DNA from: an uncultured Oscillospiraceae bacterium
GTDB taxonomy: Bacteria > Bacillota > Clostridia > Oscillospirales > Oscillospiraceae
Length of the DNA stretch: 64,000 bases
Direction of reading: 5' to 3'
Assembly: GCA_947627735.1 (NCBI GenBank)
Contig: CANQXG010000006.1
Span: forward strand, 20,611-84,610
Numbering within the stretch: the first letter of the stretch is position 1; each line of letters starts with the position of its first letter. The translations under genes were made by a program, and so were the position numbers. This document shows, one piece after another, positions 1-11,700 of the stretch. The notes beneath the pieces are model-generated. The model saw only the letters and a list, made by a program, of their open reading frames with translations. It did not search any database and was not told the DNA's origin.

Positions 1-62
1 GCGCCAGCCATAGTGTATAATAGTTCGTTGCAGAAATCGCACGCGAGGGAAACAGAGAGCGT

Positions 63-2891
63 ATGCCTGAAAAGATCGTCATCCAGGGGGCGCGAGCCAA
101 CAACCTGAAGAACATAGACCTGGAGCTGCCCAGGGACAAGCTGGTGGTATTCACTGGCCTGTCCGGCTCGGGCAAGTCCAGTTTGGCCTTTGACACCATT
201 TACGCGGAGGGCCAGAGGCGGTATGTGGAGAGCCTGTCCAGCTATGCCCGGCAGTTTTTGGGCCAGATGGACAAGCCGGACGTGGATTTCATCGGGGGGC
301 TGTCCCCGGCCATATCCATCGACCAGAAGACCACCTCCCGCAACCCCCGGTCCACGGTGGGCACCGTCACGGAGATCCATGACTACCTGCGCCTGCTGTG
401 GGCCCAGATCGGCGTGCCCCACTGCCCCAAGTGCGGCAAGGAGATCCGCCAGCAGACCATCGACCAGATCGTGGACCAGATCATGGACCTGCCGGAGGGC
501 ACGCGGCTGCAGATCCTCTCCCCGGTGATCCGGGGCAAGAAGGGGGAGCACAGGAAGATCCTGGAGGACGCCCAGCGCTCCGGCTATGTCCGGGCCAGGG
601 TGGACGGGGAGACCTATGACCTGAGCGAGTCCATCCCCCTGGATAAGAACAAGAAACACAACATTGAGATCGTGGTGGACCGGCTGGTGATGCGCAGCGA
701 CGTGGTCCGCCGGCTCACCGACTCGGCGGAAACGGCCATGGGCCTGTCCGGCGGCGTGGTGTACGTGGACCTGCCCGGCCAGGACAGGCAGCTGAGCTTT
801 TCCCAGAACTACGCCTGCGAGGACTGCGGGATCTCCATCGAGGAGATGACGCCGCGGCTGTTCTCCTTCAACGCCCCCTATGGCGCCTGCCCCACCTGCA
901 GCGGCCTGGGGACCATGCTCCGGGTGGACCCGGCGCTGGTCATGCCCAACCCCAACCTGTCCATCATGGACGGGGGGATCATGGCCTACGGCTGGTCCAA
1001 CGTCCGGGGCGACTCCATCTGCCGGATGTACTATGAGGCCCTGGGCCGGAAGTACCACTTCGACCTGCACGACCCCATCAAGACCCTGTCCGACGCGGCC
1101 ATCAACGCCATCCTCTACGGCACCAACGGCGAGCCTTTGGAGCTGCGCTACGAGCGGGGCTCCGGCTACGGCACGCTGGTGAAGGACTTTGAGGGCATCG
1201 TCAACAACCTGGAGCGGCGGTACAAGGAGACCCAGTCCTCCTCCGCCAGGGCCACCCTGGAGGAATGCATGGGGGAGTACGACTGCCCCGACTGCCACGG
1301 CGACCGGCTGAAGCCGGAGGTGCTGGCGGTGACGGTGGGGGGACTGTCCATTGCCCAGTTCAGCCGTCTGCCCGTGACGGAGGCGCTGGCCTTTCTGGAG
1401 AAGCTGGAGCTGACGGAGAAGGAGTCGCTCATCGCCGACCGCATCTTAAAGGAGATCCGCCAGCGGCTGGGCTTTCTGGTGAGCGTGGGGCTGGGCTATC
1501 TGACCCTGTCCCGGGGCGCGGCCACCCTGTCTGGCGGGGAGAGCCAGCGCATCCGCCTGGCTACCCAGATCGGCTCCGCCCTGATGGGGGTGCTGTACGT
1601 GCTGGACGAACCTAGCATCGGCCTGCACCAGCGGGACAACGAGAAGCTTCTGCGCACGCTGCGGGACCTCACCGACGCGGGCAATACCCTGATCGTGGTG
1701 GAGCACGACGAGGACACCATCCGCGCCGCGGACTGGGTGGTGGACATCGGCCCCGGGGCCGGCGTCCACGGGGGACAGGTGGTGTGCGCCGGCACGCCGG
1801 AGGACATCATGGCCTGCCCGGATTCCATCACCGGCCAATATCTGTCCGGCGTCAAGCGCATCGAGGTGCCCGCCCGGCGGCGGCCCGGCAGCGGCCGGTT
1901 CCTGTCCGTGCGGGGCGCGGCGGCCAATAACCTGAAGGACCTGGACGTGGACATCCCCCTGGGGGCGTTCACCTGCGTCACCGGCGTGTCCGGCTCCGGC
2001 AAGAGTTCGCTGGTCAACGAGGTCATCGAGAAGAAGCTGGGGGCCGATCTGAACCGGCGGAAGGTCCGCCCGGGGAAGTGCCGGTCTGTCACGGGCCTGG
2101 AGTACCTGGACAAGGTCATCGACATCGACCAGAGTCCCATTGGCCGCACGCCCCGGTCCAACCCGGCCACCTATACGGGGCTTTTCAACGACATACGGGA
2201 GCTGTTCGCCTCCACCCAGGACGCGCGGCTGCGGGGCTATAAGTCCGGGCGGTTCTCCTTCAACGTGAAGGGGGGGCGGTGCGAGGCCTGCTCCGGGGAT
2301 GGCCTTATCAAGATCGAGATGCTGTTTTTGCCGGACGTGTACGTCCCCTGCGAGGTCTGCCACGGCAACCGGTACAACCGGGAGACCCTGGAGGTGCGCT
2401 ACAAGGGCAAGAACATCGCCCAGGTGCTGGATATGACCGTGGAGGAGGCCCTGGACTTCTTCCGCAACCAGGAAACGCTGCGGGAGAAGCTGCAGACGCT
2501 GTGGGACGTGGGCCTGGGCTATGTGAAGCTGGGCCAGTCCTCCACCACCCTGTCCGGCGGCGAGGCTCAGCGGGTGAAGCTGGCCACGGAGCTGGCCCGG
2601 CGGAGCACGGGCAACACCTTTTATATCCTGGACGAGCCGACCACGGGCCTGCACACCGCGGACGTGGCCCGGCTGCTGGACATCCTCCAGCGGCTGACCG
2701 ACGCGGGCAACACGGTGCTGGTCATCGAGCACAACCTGGACGTCATAAAATGTGCCGACTACATCGTGGACCTGGGTCCCGAGGGGGGCGACGAGGGCGG
2801 CCGGCTGGTCTTTGCCGGCACGCCGGAGGACTGCGCCAAGTGTGAGGCCAGCTATACGGGCCGGTTTTTGCGCAGGGTCCTGGGAAAGTAA
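63..2891 (+). CDS. uvrA: Excinuclease ABC subunit A
   Basis: 942-aa ORF with two ABC ATPase cassettes ([39 protein letters not shown]) and CxxC zinc motifs; classic UvrA. Confidence 0.98.
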   Translation: MPEKIVIQGARANNLKNIDLELPRDKLVVFTGLSGSGKSSLAFDTIYAEGQRRYVESLSSYARQFLGQMDKPDVDFIGGLSPAISIDQKTTSRNPRSTVGTVTEIHDYLRLLWAQIGVPHCPKCGKEIRQQTIDQIVDQIMDLPEGTRLQILSPVIRGKKGEHRKILEDAQRSGYVRARVDGETYDLSESIPLDKNKKHNIEIVVDRLVMRSDVVRRLTDSAETAMGLSGGVVYVDLPGQDRQLSFSQNYACEDCGISIEEMTPRLFSFNAPYGACPTCSGLGTMLRVDPALVMPNPNLSIMDGGIMAYGWSNVRGDSICRMYYEALGRKYHFDLHDPIKTLSDAAINAILYGTNGEPLELRYERGSGYGTLVKDFEGIVNNLERRYKETQSSSARATLEECMGEYDCPDCHGDRLKPEVLAVTVGGLSIAQFSRLPVTEALAFLEKLELTEKESLIADRILKEIRQRLGFLVSVGLGYLTLSRGAATLSGGESQRIRLATQIGSALMGVLYVLDEPSIGLHQRDNEKLLRTLRDLTDAGNTLIVVEHDEDTIRAADWVVDIGPGAGVHGGQVVCAGTPEDIMACPDSITGQYLSGVKRIEVPARRRPGSGRFLSVRGAAANNLKDLDVDIPLGAFTCVTGVSGSGKSSLVNEVIEKKLGADLNRRKVRPGKCRSVTGLEYLDKVIDIDQSPIGRTPRSNPATYTGLFNDIRELFASTQDARLRGYKSGRFSFNVKGGRCEACSGDGLIKIEMLFLPDVYVPCEVCHGNRYNRETLEVRYKGKNIAQVLDMTVEEALDFFRNQETLREKLQTLWDVGLGYVKLGQSSTTLSGGEAQRVKLATELARRSTGNTFYILDEPTTGLHTADVARLLDILQRLTDAGNTVLVIEHNLDVIKCADYIVDLGPEGGDEGGRLVFAGTPEDCAKCEASYTGRFLRRVLGK

Positions 2892-2900
2892 GGAGCGTAT

Positions 2901-3392
2901 ATGCAGGTTGCAGGCTATATCGCGGATATGGGCGCGGGGGAGGCCCTGGCCACCCTGATCGTGTCCATGCTGCCCATCATAGAGCTGCGGGGCGCCATAC
3001 CCATGGGCGTGGGGCTGGGTCTGCCTGTGTGGCAGGCCGCCGTCATCGCCATGGTGGGGAACATGCTGCCGGTGCCCTTCATCATCGCCTTCGTCCGCAC
3101 GCTGATGGACTGGCTGCGGACCAAGTCCGACCGGGCGCGGCAGTTCGTGGCGTGGCTGGAGCGCAAGGGAAGCGGTGAGAAGGCCCTGCGGGTGCAGCAG
3201 GCCCAGTTCTGGGGGCTGTTGCTGTTCGTGGCGGTGCCCCTGCCGGGCACGGGCGCCTGGACCGGCGCGCTGATCGCGGCGATGCTGAACATGCGCATGA
3301 AGCGGGCGCTGCCGCCCATTTTGCTGGGCGTGCTCATCGCGGGGACCATCGTTTCCCTGGCCACCGCCGGGGTGATCCGGCTGCTCGTCTGA
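2901..3392 (+). CDS. COG2426-type small multi-drug export / membrane protein
   Basis: 163-aa hydrophobic ORF (LPIIELRGAIPMGVGLGLP...PLPGTGAWTGALIA) typical of the family. Confidence 0.8.
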   Translation: MQVAGYIADMGAGEALATLIVSMLPIIELRGAIPMGVGLGLPVWQAAVIAMVGNMLPVPFIIAFVRTLMDWLRTKSDRARQFVAWLERKGSGEKALRVQQAQFWGLLLFVAVPLPGTGAWTGALIAAMLNMRMKRALPPILLGVLIAGTIVSLATAGVIRLLV

Positions 3393-3393
3393 C

Positions 3394-5604
3394 ATGCAGG
3401 AGCAGGCGCTGGAGCGGATCGCCGGGCAGGTGGCGTCGGTGATCTATTTTAACGAGGACAACGGCTATACGGTGCTGCGGCTGGACGTGGACGACGGCTC
3501 CCACGCCGTGGTGGTTGGCTGCATCCCCCTGGCGGCGCCGGGGGAGAGCCTGGTCGCCTGGGGGGAGTGGACCCGCCACGCCTCCCACGGCGAGCAGTTC
3601 CGTGCCGCCTATACGGAGCGGACCATGCCCTCCGGCGCAGCCGCCATATTCGACTACCTCTCCAGCCGGACCATCAAGGGCATCGGCCCGGCCACGGCGG
3701 CGCTGATCGTGGGGAAGTTCGGCGACGACGCGCTGAATGTGCTCCGGGACAAGCCGGAAAAGCTGGCGCAGCTGCGGGGGATCAGCATGGAAAAGGCACG
3801 GCAGATGAGCGAGGCCTTCCGGCGGCAGACCGGGATGCGCTCGCTGATGGAGTTTCTCGCGGGGGCTGGCGTGGCGCCGGTGATGGCGCTGCGGCTGTAC
3901 CGCATATACGGCGACGATGCCCTGCAGCGGGTAGAGGAGAACCCCTATCTGCTGGCGGGTGTGCAGGTGGGGGGTACCTTCGCCCAGGCGGACGCCCTGG
4001 CCCTGGCCCACGGCATGGAGGCGGACGCGCCGGAGCGCATCGCCGCGGCGCTGCTGTTCGAGCTGCGCCACAACGCCGATAACGGCCACTGCTTCCTGCC
4101 GGTGGACAAGCTCACCGCCGCCACCGCCCAGCTCATCGGCGTGGACGCCGAGGAGATCGGGGAGGGGCTGGACATCCTGCTGGAGGCGGGGGACGTGGTG
4201 TGCGAGCCGGTATCCAACGTCACGGCCTGCTACCTGGCGCCGCTGTATGCCGCAGAGGTGTACGTGGCCCAGCGGCTGCGGGATATGGCCGGCTATACAT
4301 ACGAACACCCCTCTGTGTCCGTGGAGCGGATCATTGAAAAGCTGGAGGCGGAGCAGCGCATCCGTTTCGCGCCTCTGCAGCGCAAGACCCTGGACGCCGC
4401 CGCCCACCGACAGCTGGTGGTCATCACCGGCGGGCCGGGCACGGGCAAGACCACCTCTCTGCGGGCGGTGCTGGCCCTGTACGACGCCATGGGCCTGGAG
4501 ACCATGCTGGCCGCGCCCACGGGCCAGGCGGCCAAGCGCCTGGGCGACCTGGCGGGCCGGGAGGCCTCCACCATCCACAGGCTTTTGGAGGCCAGCTTCT
4601 CCCCGGAGACGGACAGCACCGTCTTTCGGAAGAACGAGTCCGACCGCCTGCGGTGCGGAGCGCTGATCCTGGACGAGTGCTCCATGGTGGATATGGGCCT
4701 GATGCGGGCGGTGCTGGCGGCCATAGGGCCGTCCTGCCGGCTGGTGCTGGTGGGGGACGCGGACCAGCTGCCCTCCGTGGGACCGGGTGCGGTGTTCCGT
4801 GACGTGATCCGTTCCGGGGTGGCGGAAACAGTGCGCCTGACGGAGATCTTCCGCCAGAAGGAGGAGAGCCGCATCGTCCTCAGCGCACACCAGATCAACC
4901 GGGGGGAGATGCCCGATCTGCGGGCCAACAGCGGCGGGTTTTACTTCCTGCGCCGGCGGGAGGCCCAGGCCGCGGCGGAGACCATCGTGTCCCTGTGTAA
5001 GGAGCGACTGCCCAACAACATGCACATCCCCACCGCCCAGATCCAGGTCCTCACCCCCACCCGAAAGGGTCCGGCGGGGACGGAGGAGCTGAACAAGGCG
5101 CTGCAGCAGGCCCTCAATCCCCCCGCCGTGGGCAAGCAGGAATTTGACTACGCAGGCAGGATCTACCGGGAGGGGGACCGGGTCATGCAGATCCGCAACG
5201 ACTATGACGTGATCTGGAAGACCGACGGCGGCGAGCAGGGCTACGGCGTTTTCAACGGGGACATAGGCTACGTGGATTCCATCGATCCCGGCACGGAGAG
5301 CATGGTGATCGACTTCGATGGCCGCCGGGCGGAGTACGCCTTTGAGCAGGCCGCGGAACTGGACCACGCCTGGGCCACCACGGTGCACAAGTCCCAGGGC
5401 AGCGAGTACCGGGCGGTGGTGCTGGCCGCGGTGCGGGCGGCGCCCCAGCTGATGTACAGGAGCCTTCTCTACACCGCCGTCACCCGGGCGGCGGAGCTGC
5501 TGGTGATCGTGGGGGACGACGGCGCGGTGAGCGCCATGACGGCCAACGCCCGCCGGGCCAAGCGGTACAGCGGGCTGCGCCTGCGGTTATTGGAAGATGA
5601 ATAA
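3394..5604 (+). CDS. recD2: ATP-dependent RecD2-like DNA helicase
   Basis: 736 aa; Walker A ITGGPGTGKTTSLRAVL, LDECSMVDMGLM, ATTVHKSQGSEY. Confidence 0.95.
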   Translation: MQEQALERIAGQVASVIYFNEDNGYTVLRLDVDDGSHAVVVGCIPLAAPGESLVAWGEWTRHASHGEQFRAAYTERTMPSGAAAIFDYLSSRTIKGIGPATAALIVGKFGDDALNVLRDKPEKLAQLRGISMEKARQMSEAFRRQTGMRSLMEFLAGAGVAPVMALRLYRIYGDDALQRVEENPYLLAGVQVGGTFAQADALALAHGMEADAPERIAAALLFELRHNADNGHCFLPVDKLTAATAQLIGVDAEEIGEGLDILLEAGDVVCEPVSNVTACYLAPLYAAEVYVAQRLRDMAGYTYEHPSVSVERIIEKLEAEQRIRFAPLQRKTLDAAAHRQLVVITGGPGTGKTTSLRAVLALYDAMGLETMLAAPTGQAAKRLGDLAGREASTIHRLLEASFSPETDSTVFRKNESDRLRCGALILDECSMVDMGLMRAVLAAIGPSCRLVLVGDADQLPSVGPGAVFRDVIRSGVAETVRLTEIFRQKEESRIVLSAHQINRGEMPDLRANSGGFYFLRRREAQAAAETIVSLCKERLPNNMHIPTAQIQVLTPTRKGPAGTEELNKALQQALNPPAVGKQEFDYAGRIYREGDRVMQIRNDYDVIWKTDGGEQGYGVFNGDIGYVDSIDPGTESMVIDFDGRRAEYAFEQAAELDHAWATTVHKSQGSEYRAVVLAAVRAAPQLMYRSLLYTAVTRAAELLVIVGDDGAVSAMTANARRAKRYSGLRLRLLEDE

Positions 5605-6253
5605 GCTGTCGGACGCGGTGCTGGACCTGATCTATCCCACCAGGTGCGTGTTCTGTCACCGCTTCATCGCGCCGCCGGGCCGGCCACGTATATGCCCGGC
5701 CTGCCAGAAAAAGCTGCCCCGGACAGAGGATGGCCGGCGGCGGAAGGGGGATTATTTCTCCGAGTGCGTGTCCGCCCTGTACTATGAGGGGGACGTGCGG
5801 GAGGCCATCCACCGGTATAAGTTCGGCGGCGTACAGGCCTACGCGCCGGTGTTCGGGGAGCTGGTGGCCTCGCTCATCTATGAGCAGATCCAGTCCGAGT
5901 ATGACATCCTCTCCTGGGTGCCCCTGGACCGGGGCCGGCGGCGCAGCCGGGGCTATGACCAGGCGGAGCTGATCGCCCGCAACGCGGCGAAGCGGCTGCG
6001 GCGGGAGCTGACGCCGGTGCTCATCAAGCGCCGGGGCGTGCGGCCCCAGTCCCGGACCGGCGCGCCGGAGCAGCGGCGGGCCAACATCGCCGGGGCCTAC
6101 CGGGCAGCGGACCCGGCAGCCGTGGCGGGAAAGCGCATCTTACTGATCGACGATATCGTGACCACCGGCGCGACTCTCTCGGAGTGCGCCAGGACGCTGC
6201 TCCTGGCGGGCGCGGAGGACGTGCGGTGCGCCACTCTTGCAAGCACGCGGTAG
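5597..6253 (+). CDS. ComF family phosphoribosyltransferase-like protein
   Basis: N-terminal CxxC zinc finger (CVFCHR...CPACQKKL) and PRPP motif ILLIDDIVTTGATLSE. Confidence 0.9.
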   Translation: MNKLSDAVLDLIYPTRCVFCHRFIAPPGRPRICPACQKKLPRTEDGRRRKGDYFSECVSALYYEGDVREAIHRYKFGGVQAYAPVFGELVASLIYEQIQSEYDILSWVPLDRGRRRSRGYDQAELIARNAAKRLRRELTPVLIKRRGVRPQSRTGAPEQRRANIAGAYRAADPAAVAGKRILLIDDIVTTGATLSECARTLLLAGAEDVRCATLASTR

Positions 6254-6264
6254 GAGGAGTTACC

Positions 6265-7296
6265 ATGCTGTTTTTTGAAAGAGATATAGCCATCGACCTG
6301 GGGACCATGACCACGCTGATGTACGTGCGGGGCCGGGGCATCCGGCTGCGGGAGTCGTCCCTGGTGGCCCTGGACAGCACCAATGGCCGGGTGCTGCGCA
6401 TCGGCGAGGAGGCCAAGAAGATGCTGGGCCGCACCCCCGCCAACATCGTGGCCATCAGCCCCATCGTGGCCGGGGTCATCTCCGACTACGACATGACCGC
6501 CCGGATGCTGAAGGAGTTCATTGGCCGCATCACCTCCTTCAGCCTGTTCAAGCCCCGGGTGATGATCTGCGTGCCCGGCAGCATCACCGGCGTGGAGGAG
6601 CGCGCCCTCATCGACGCGGCCATCGAGGCCGGCGCCCGGAAGGTGTATCTGAAGGAGGCGAGCCTGGCCACGGCGGTGGGCGCGGGCATCGACATCTCCA
6701 AGCCCGACGGCCACATGATCGTGGACATCGGCAGCGGCACCACGGAGGTGGCGGTGGTGTCCCTGGGCGGCGTGGTGGAGCAGGAGTCCATCAAGACCGC
6801 CGGGGCGGACTTCGACGAGGCCATCGTCCGGTACGTGCGCAAAAAGCACAACCTGCTCATCGGCCTGCGCACGGCGGAGGAGCTGAAGCTGTCCATCGGC
6901 TGCGTATACCCCCGACCTGAGGTGTCCTACGAGGAGGTGAAGGGCCGGTGCCTGGTGACGGGCCTGCCCAGGAGCGTCACCGTCAGCTCCGCGGACATGA
7001 TCGAGGCCCTGGAGGAGCCGATGGCCCGGCTGATGGAGGCCATCCACCTGGTGCTGGAGCGCACGCCTCCCGAGCTGGTGGGGGACGTGTCCCAGAACGG
7101 CATCGTCCTGTCCGGCGGCGGCAGCCAGCTTTGGGGGCTGGACAAGCTGGTGGCGGACCGGACCGGCATCGACACCATCCTGGTTGACGACGCCCTCAGC
7201 TGCACGGCCTACGGCGCGGGGCGGATGCTCCAGAACCTGAACGACATGCAGGAGGGCATGATAAACCTGGCCCGCCGCCGGCAGATGAAGGTCTGA
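6265..7296 (+). CDS. Rod shape-determining protein MreB/Mbl family
   Basis: MLFFERDIAIDLGTMTTLMYVRGRG; actin-like ATPase motifs; RBS aggagg before ATG 6265. Confidence 0.93.
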   Translation: MLFFERDIAIDLGTMTTLMYVRGRGIRLRESSLVALDSTNGRVLRIGEEAKKMLGRTPANIVAISPIVAGVISDYDMTARMLKEFIGRITSFSLFKPRVMICVPGSITGVEERALIDAAIEAGARKVYLKEASLATAVGAGIDISKPDGHMIVDIGSGTTEVAVVSLGGVVEQESIKTAGADFDEAIVRYVRKKHNLLIGLRTAEELKLSIGCVYPRPEVSYEEVKGRCLVTGLPRSVTVSSADMIEALEEPMARLMEAIHLVLERTPPELVGDVSQNGIVLSGGGSQLWGLDKLVADRTGIDTILVDDALSCTAYGAGRMLQNLNDMQEGMINLARRRQMKV

Positions 7297-7328
7297 GCGG
7301 GGGCCGCGGGAAAAATGTCCGCGGCTCG

Positions 7329-7357
7329 TTGACAAGCGCCATACCGCATGTTATAAT
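7329..7357 (+). promoter_or_regulatory. Sigma-A-type promoter of the pyr operon
   Basis: TTGACA (7329-7334), 17-bp spacer, TATAAT (7352-7357). Confidence 0.8.
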
Positions 7358-7396
7358 GGCGCGACGCGCGGCGGATATAGGCTGCAAACAGTCTGT

Positions 7397-7422
7397 GCGG
7401 TCCCGGCGAAGGCCGGGGCCGC
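7397..7422 (+). promoter_or_regulatory. GC-rich leader hairpin upstream of pyrC
   Basis: gcggtcccggc-gaag-gccggggccgc, inverted repeat in the ~110-nt pyr leader with no following T-tract. Confidence 0.45.
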
Positions 7423-7471
7423 GCCCTATGGACCGGGGCGCCGCGAGCGCGCAGAAAGGGGGAGAGCGTCT

Positions 7472-8686
7472 GTGGAAAAGCTGGTGAGCGCCGCTTTTTT
7501 CCATCCGGAGACCTATTCCCGTTTTTATCCTCCCATGGGCGGCTCAGCCGTTTCTTTTTCCGCGGGGGAGGGCGGTTCGTTTCTGATATTGCCTGGCTTT
7601 TGCGATGTGCATGTGCATTTTCGCGAGCCGGGTTTTTCTTATAAAGAGACCATCGCCACAGGCTCCGCCGCGGCGGCCCGGGGCGGGTACACCGCCGTGT
7701 GCGCCATGCCCAACCTGGACCCGGTGCCGGACGGCGCCGACACCCTGGCGGCGGAGAGGGCCATCATCGACCGGGACGCGGTGGTGCCCGTATATCCTTA
7801 CGGGGCCATCACCAAGGGGGAGAAGGGCGAGGCCCTGGCGGATATGGAGGCCATGGCGCCGGACGTGATCGCCTTTTCCGACGACGGCCGGGGCGTGCAG
7901 TCGGAGAGCATGATGCGCTCCGCCATGGAGAAGGCCAGGAGACTGAGGAAGATCATCGCCGCCCACTGCGAGGTGAACGAGCTGCTCCATGGCGGGTATA
8001 TCCACGACGGGGCCTACGCCGCCGCCCACGGCCACCGGGGCATCAGCGGCGAGAGCGAGTGGCGGCAGATCAAGCGGGATTTATCGCTGGCGAAAGAAAC
8101 GGGCTGCGCCTATCATGTGTGCCACATCTCCACCGCCGAGAGCGTGGAGCTGATCCGCGCCGCCAAGGCCCAGGGGGTGGACGTGACATGCGAGACCGGC
8201 CCCCACTACCTCACCCTGGACGAGGACGACCTGCAGGAGGACGGACGGTTCAAGATGAACCCGCCCCTGCGTACCAAGCGGGACCGGGAGGCCCTCATCG
8301 AGGGACTGCTGGACGGGACCATAGATATGATCGCCACCGACCACGCTCCCCACAGCGCGGAGGAGAAGTCCAGGGGATTGGAAAAAAGCGCCATGGGCAT
8401 CGTGGGACTGGAGACCGCCTTTCCCGTGCTGTACACCCGCCTGGTGAGGCCGGGCATCCTGCCGCTGGAGAGGCTTGTCCGGGCCATGGTCCTGGCGCCC
8501 CGGGAGCGGTTTTGCATCCCCGCGGGGGAGGAGTGGTGTCTGTGGGAGATGGACAGGTCCTACACCGTGGACCCGGGGGAGTTTTACTCCATGGGCCGGT
8601 CCACGCCCTTCGCCGGCTGGGAGGTATATGGCCGGTGCCGGTTCACGGTCCGGGAGGGCTATGTGGCCTATCAGAGCAGAGATTGA
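7472..8686 (+). CDS. pyrC: Dihydroorotase
   Basis: GFCDVHVHFREPG, ATDHAPH motifs; first gene of pyr operon; GTG start. Confidence 0.95.
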   Translation: MEKLVSAAFFHPETYSRFYPPMGGSAVSFSAGEGGSFLILPGFCDVHVHFREPGFSYKETIATGSAAAARGGYTAVCAMPNLDPVPDGADTLAAERAIIDRDAVVPVYPYGAITKGEKGEALADMEAMAPDVIAFSDDGRGVQSESMMRSAMEKARRLRKIIAAHCEVNELLHGGYIHDGAYAAAHGHRGISGESEWRQIKRDLSLAKETGCAYHVCHISTAESVELIRAAKAQGVDVTCETGPHYLTLDEDDLQEDGRFKMNPPLRTKRDREALIEGLLDGTIDMIATDHAPHSAEEKSRGLEKSAMGIVGLETAFPVLYTRLVRPGILPLERLVRAMVLAPRERFCIPAGEEWCLWEMDRSYTVDPGEFYSMGRSTPFAGWEVYGRCRFTVREGYVAYQSRD

Positions 8687-8728
8687 GATCATTCAGATAT
8701 ATCCAGCACATCCAAACGGAGGAACGAC

Positions 8729-11700
8729 ATGGCAAAGAGAACGGACATCAAAAAAGTGCTCATCATCGGCTCCGGCCCCATCGTCATCGGCCAGGCGGCG
8801 GAGTTCGACTACGCCGGAACCCAGGCATGCCTGGCCCTGAAGGAGGAGGGGTACGAGGTCATTTTGTGCAACTCCAACCCCGCCACCATCATGACCGACA
8901 CGTCCATCGCCGATAAGGTGTACATGGAGCCGCTGACGCTGGAATACGTGGCGAAGATCCTGCGCTATGAGCGCCCGGACGCCATCATCCCCGGCATCGG
9001 CGGGCAGACGGGCCTGAACCTAGCCATGCAGCTGGAGAAAAAGGGCATCCTCCGGGAGTGCCGGGTGCAGCTGCTGGGCACCCCCAGCGAGAGCATCGAG
9101 CGGGCGGAGGACCGGGAGCTGTTCAAGGAGATGTGCCAGTCCATCGGCGAGCCGGTGATCCCCTCTGAGATCACCTACTCCATCGACCAGGCAAAAAAGG
9201 CCGCCCAGGACATCGGCTACCCCGTGGTGCTGCGGCCCGCCTTCACCCTGGGCGGCACCGGCGGCGGTTTTGCCAACGACGAGGAGGAGCTGGTCGAGAT
9301 CGGCCTGAACGCCTTCAAGCTGTCCCCGGTGCACCAGGTGCTGGTGGAGAAGAGCGTGAAGGGCTATAAAGAGATCGAGTTCGAGGTCATGCGGGACTGC
9401 TACGACCACACCATCACCATCTGCGGCATGGAGAACGTGGACCCGGTGGGCGTGCACACCGGCGACTCCATCGTTGTGGCGCCCATCCTGTCGCTGAACG
9501 ACCACGACCTGAAGATGCTCAACGACAGCGCCATCAAGATCATCCGGGAGCTGAAGATCGAGGGCGGGTGCAACGTCCAGTTCGCCCTGCACCCGGAAAC
9601 CAGCGAGTACTTCCTCATCGAGGTCAACCCCCGTGTCAGCCGGTCCTCCGCCCTGGCCAGCAAGGCCAGCGGCTATCCCATCGCCCGGGTCACCGCCAAG
9701 ATCGCCATGGGCATGGCCCTGGAGGACATCCCCGTGGCCGGCGGCACCGCCGCCATCGAACCCAGCCTGGACTATATCGTGGCCAAGTTCCCCCGGTTCC
9801 CCTTCGACAAGTTCGCCGACGCGCCCAACATCCTGGGCACCCAGATGAAGGCCACCGGCGAGGTCATGGGCATCGGCTCCACATTGGAGGAGTGCATGCT
9901 CAAGTCCGTCCGGTCCCTGGAGACCGGCGTGTGCCACTTCCACCTGCCCAAGTTCGACAGCTACACCGACGAGGAGCTGATGGACTACGTCAGCCAGTTC
10001 CGGGACAACGGCATCTACGCCGTGACGGAGCTGCTGCGCCGGGGCGTGAGCGTGGAGAAGCTGCATGAGGTGACCATGATAACGGAGCTGTTTTTGGAGT
10101 CCCTGCGGAAGATCGTGGACATGGAGCGGCGCCTGGCGGCCAATATCAACGACGTGGACACCCTCCGGGCGGCCAAGGTCATGGGCTTTTCCGACAAGTA
10201 TATCGCCTCGGTCTGGAACCTGACCGAGCGGGAGGTATACGAAAAGCGCAAGAGCCGGGGCATCGTGCCCGTGTTCAAGATGGTGGACACCCTCCACACC
10301 GGCAAGTACATCGCCTATCTCTACTCCTCCTATACCGGCGTCAACGCCTCCCGGCTGACGGACCGGAAAAAGATTGTGGTGCTGGGGGCCGGCCCCATCC
10401 GCATCGGCCAGGGGGTGGAGTTCGACTACTCCACCGTCCACGCCGTGCAGACCATCAAAAAAGCCGGCTACGAGGCCATCATCATCAACAACAACCCCGA
10501 AACTGTTTCCACCGACTACACCACCGCCGACAAGCTGTACTTCGAGCCGCTGACGCCCGAGGACGCCATGGCCATCATCGACTTTGAAAAGCCGGAGGGC
10601 GTCATCGCCTCCCTGGGCGGCCAGACGGCCATCAACCTGGCCCAGCCGCTGATGGAGCGGGGCGTGAAGATCATCGGCACCGACTGCGCCGCCATCGAGC
10701 GGGCAGAGAACCGGGACAGCTTCGAGAAGATCCTCAAGGACCTGAACATCCCCCAGCCCAAGGGCCAGGCGGTGACCAGGATCGAGGACGGGGTGCGGGC
10801 CGCCGCCGAGATCGGCTACCCCGTGCTGGTGCGGCCTTCCTTCGTGCTGGGAGGCCGGGCCATGCAGATCGTGGCAAACGAGGAGCAGCTGCGCCACTAC
10901 CTCAAGACCGCTGTGGAGATCGACGCGGACAAGCCGGTGCTGGTGGACAAGTACATCCAGGGCAAAGAGGTGGAGGTGGACGCCATCTGCGACGGCAGGG
11001 ACGTGTTCGTGCCGGGCATCATGGAGCTGGTGGAGCGCACCGGCATCCACTCCGGCGACTCCATCAGCGTCTATCCCACCTTCTCCATCTCCGACAAGGT
11101 CAAGGGCGTCATACTCCAGTACGCCAAGAAGCTGGGCCTGGGCATCGGCATCGTGGGGCTTTACAACATCCAGTTCATCGTGGACCGGTCCGAGCAGGTG
11201 TACATCATCGAGGTGAATCCCCGCTCCAGCCGGACGGTGCCCTTCCTCTCCAAGGCCACGGGCTGGTCCCTGGCGGACATCGCCACGGAGGTCATCCTGG
11301 GCAAGAGCCTCAAGGAGCAGGGCATCTTCGACCTGTACCCGGCGGAAAAGGAGCGGCACTACGTGAAGGTGCCCGTGTTCTCCTTCAACAAGATCAAGGG
11401 CCTGGACGCCTATCTGTCCCTGGAGATGAAGTCCACCGGCGAGGCCATCGGCTACGACGACAAGCTGAACCGCGCTTTGTATAAAGCCCTGCAGGCGGCG
11501 GGGACGAAGCTGCAAAACTACGGCACCGTGTTCGCCACCATCGCCCGTAAGGACCAGCCGGAGGCCCTGCCTCTGATCCGGCGGTTCTATAACCTGGGCT
11601 TCAACATCGAGGCCACCGCCGGCACCGCCGCCTTTTTGAAGGAAAACGGCATCCGCACCCACGTCCTGCACAAGATCAGCGAGGGCAGCGAGGAGATCCC

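Noticed and set aside
1446-3395. 649-aa minus-strand ORF opposite uvrA
   Set aside because: Antisense of strongly supported UvrA; His/Gln/Gly/Pro-rich composition typical of GC-rich shadow ORFs.
3334-5388. 684-aa minus-strand ORF opposite recD2
   Set aside because: Shadow ORF of RecD2 with no domain-like motifs.
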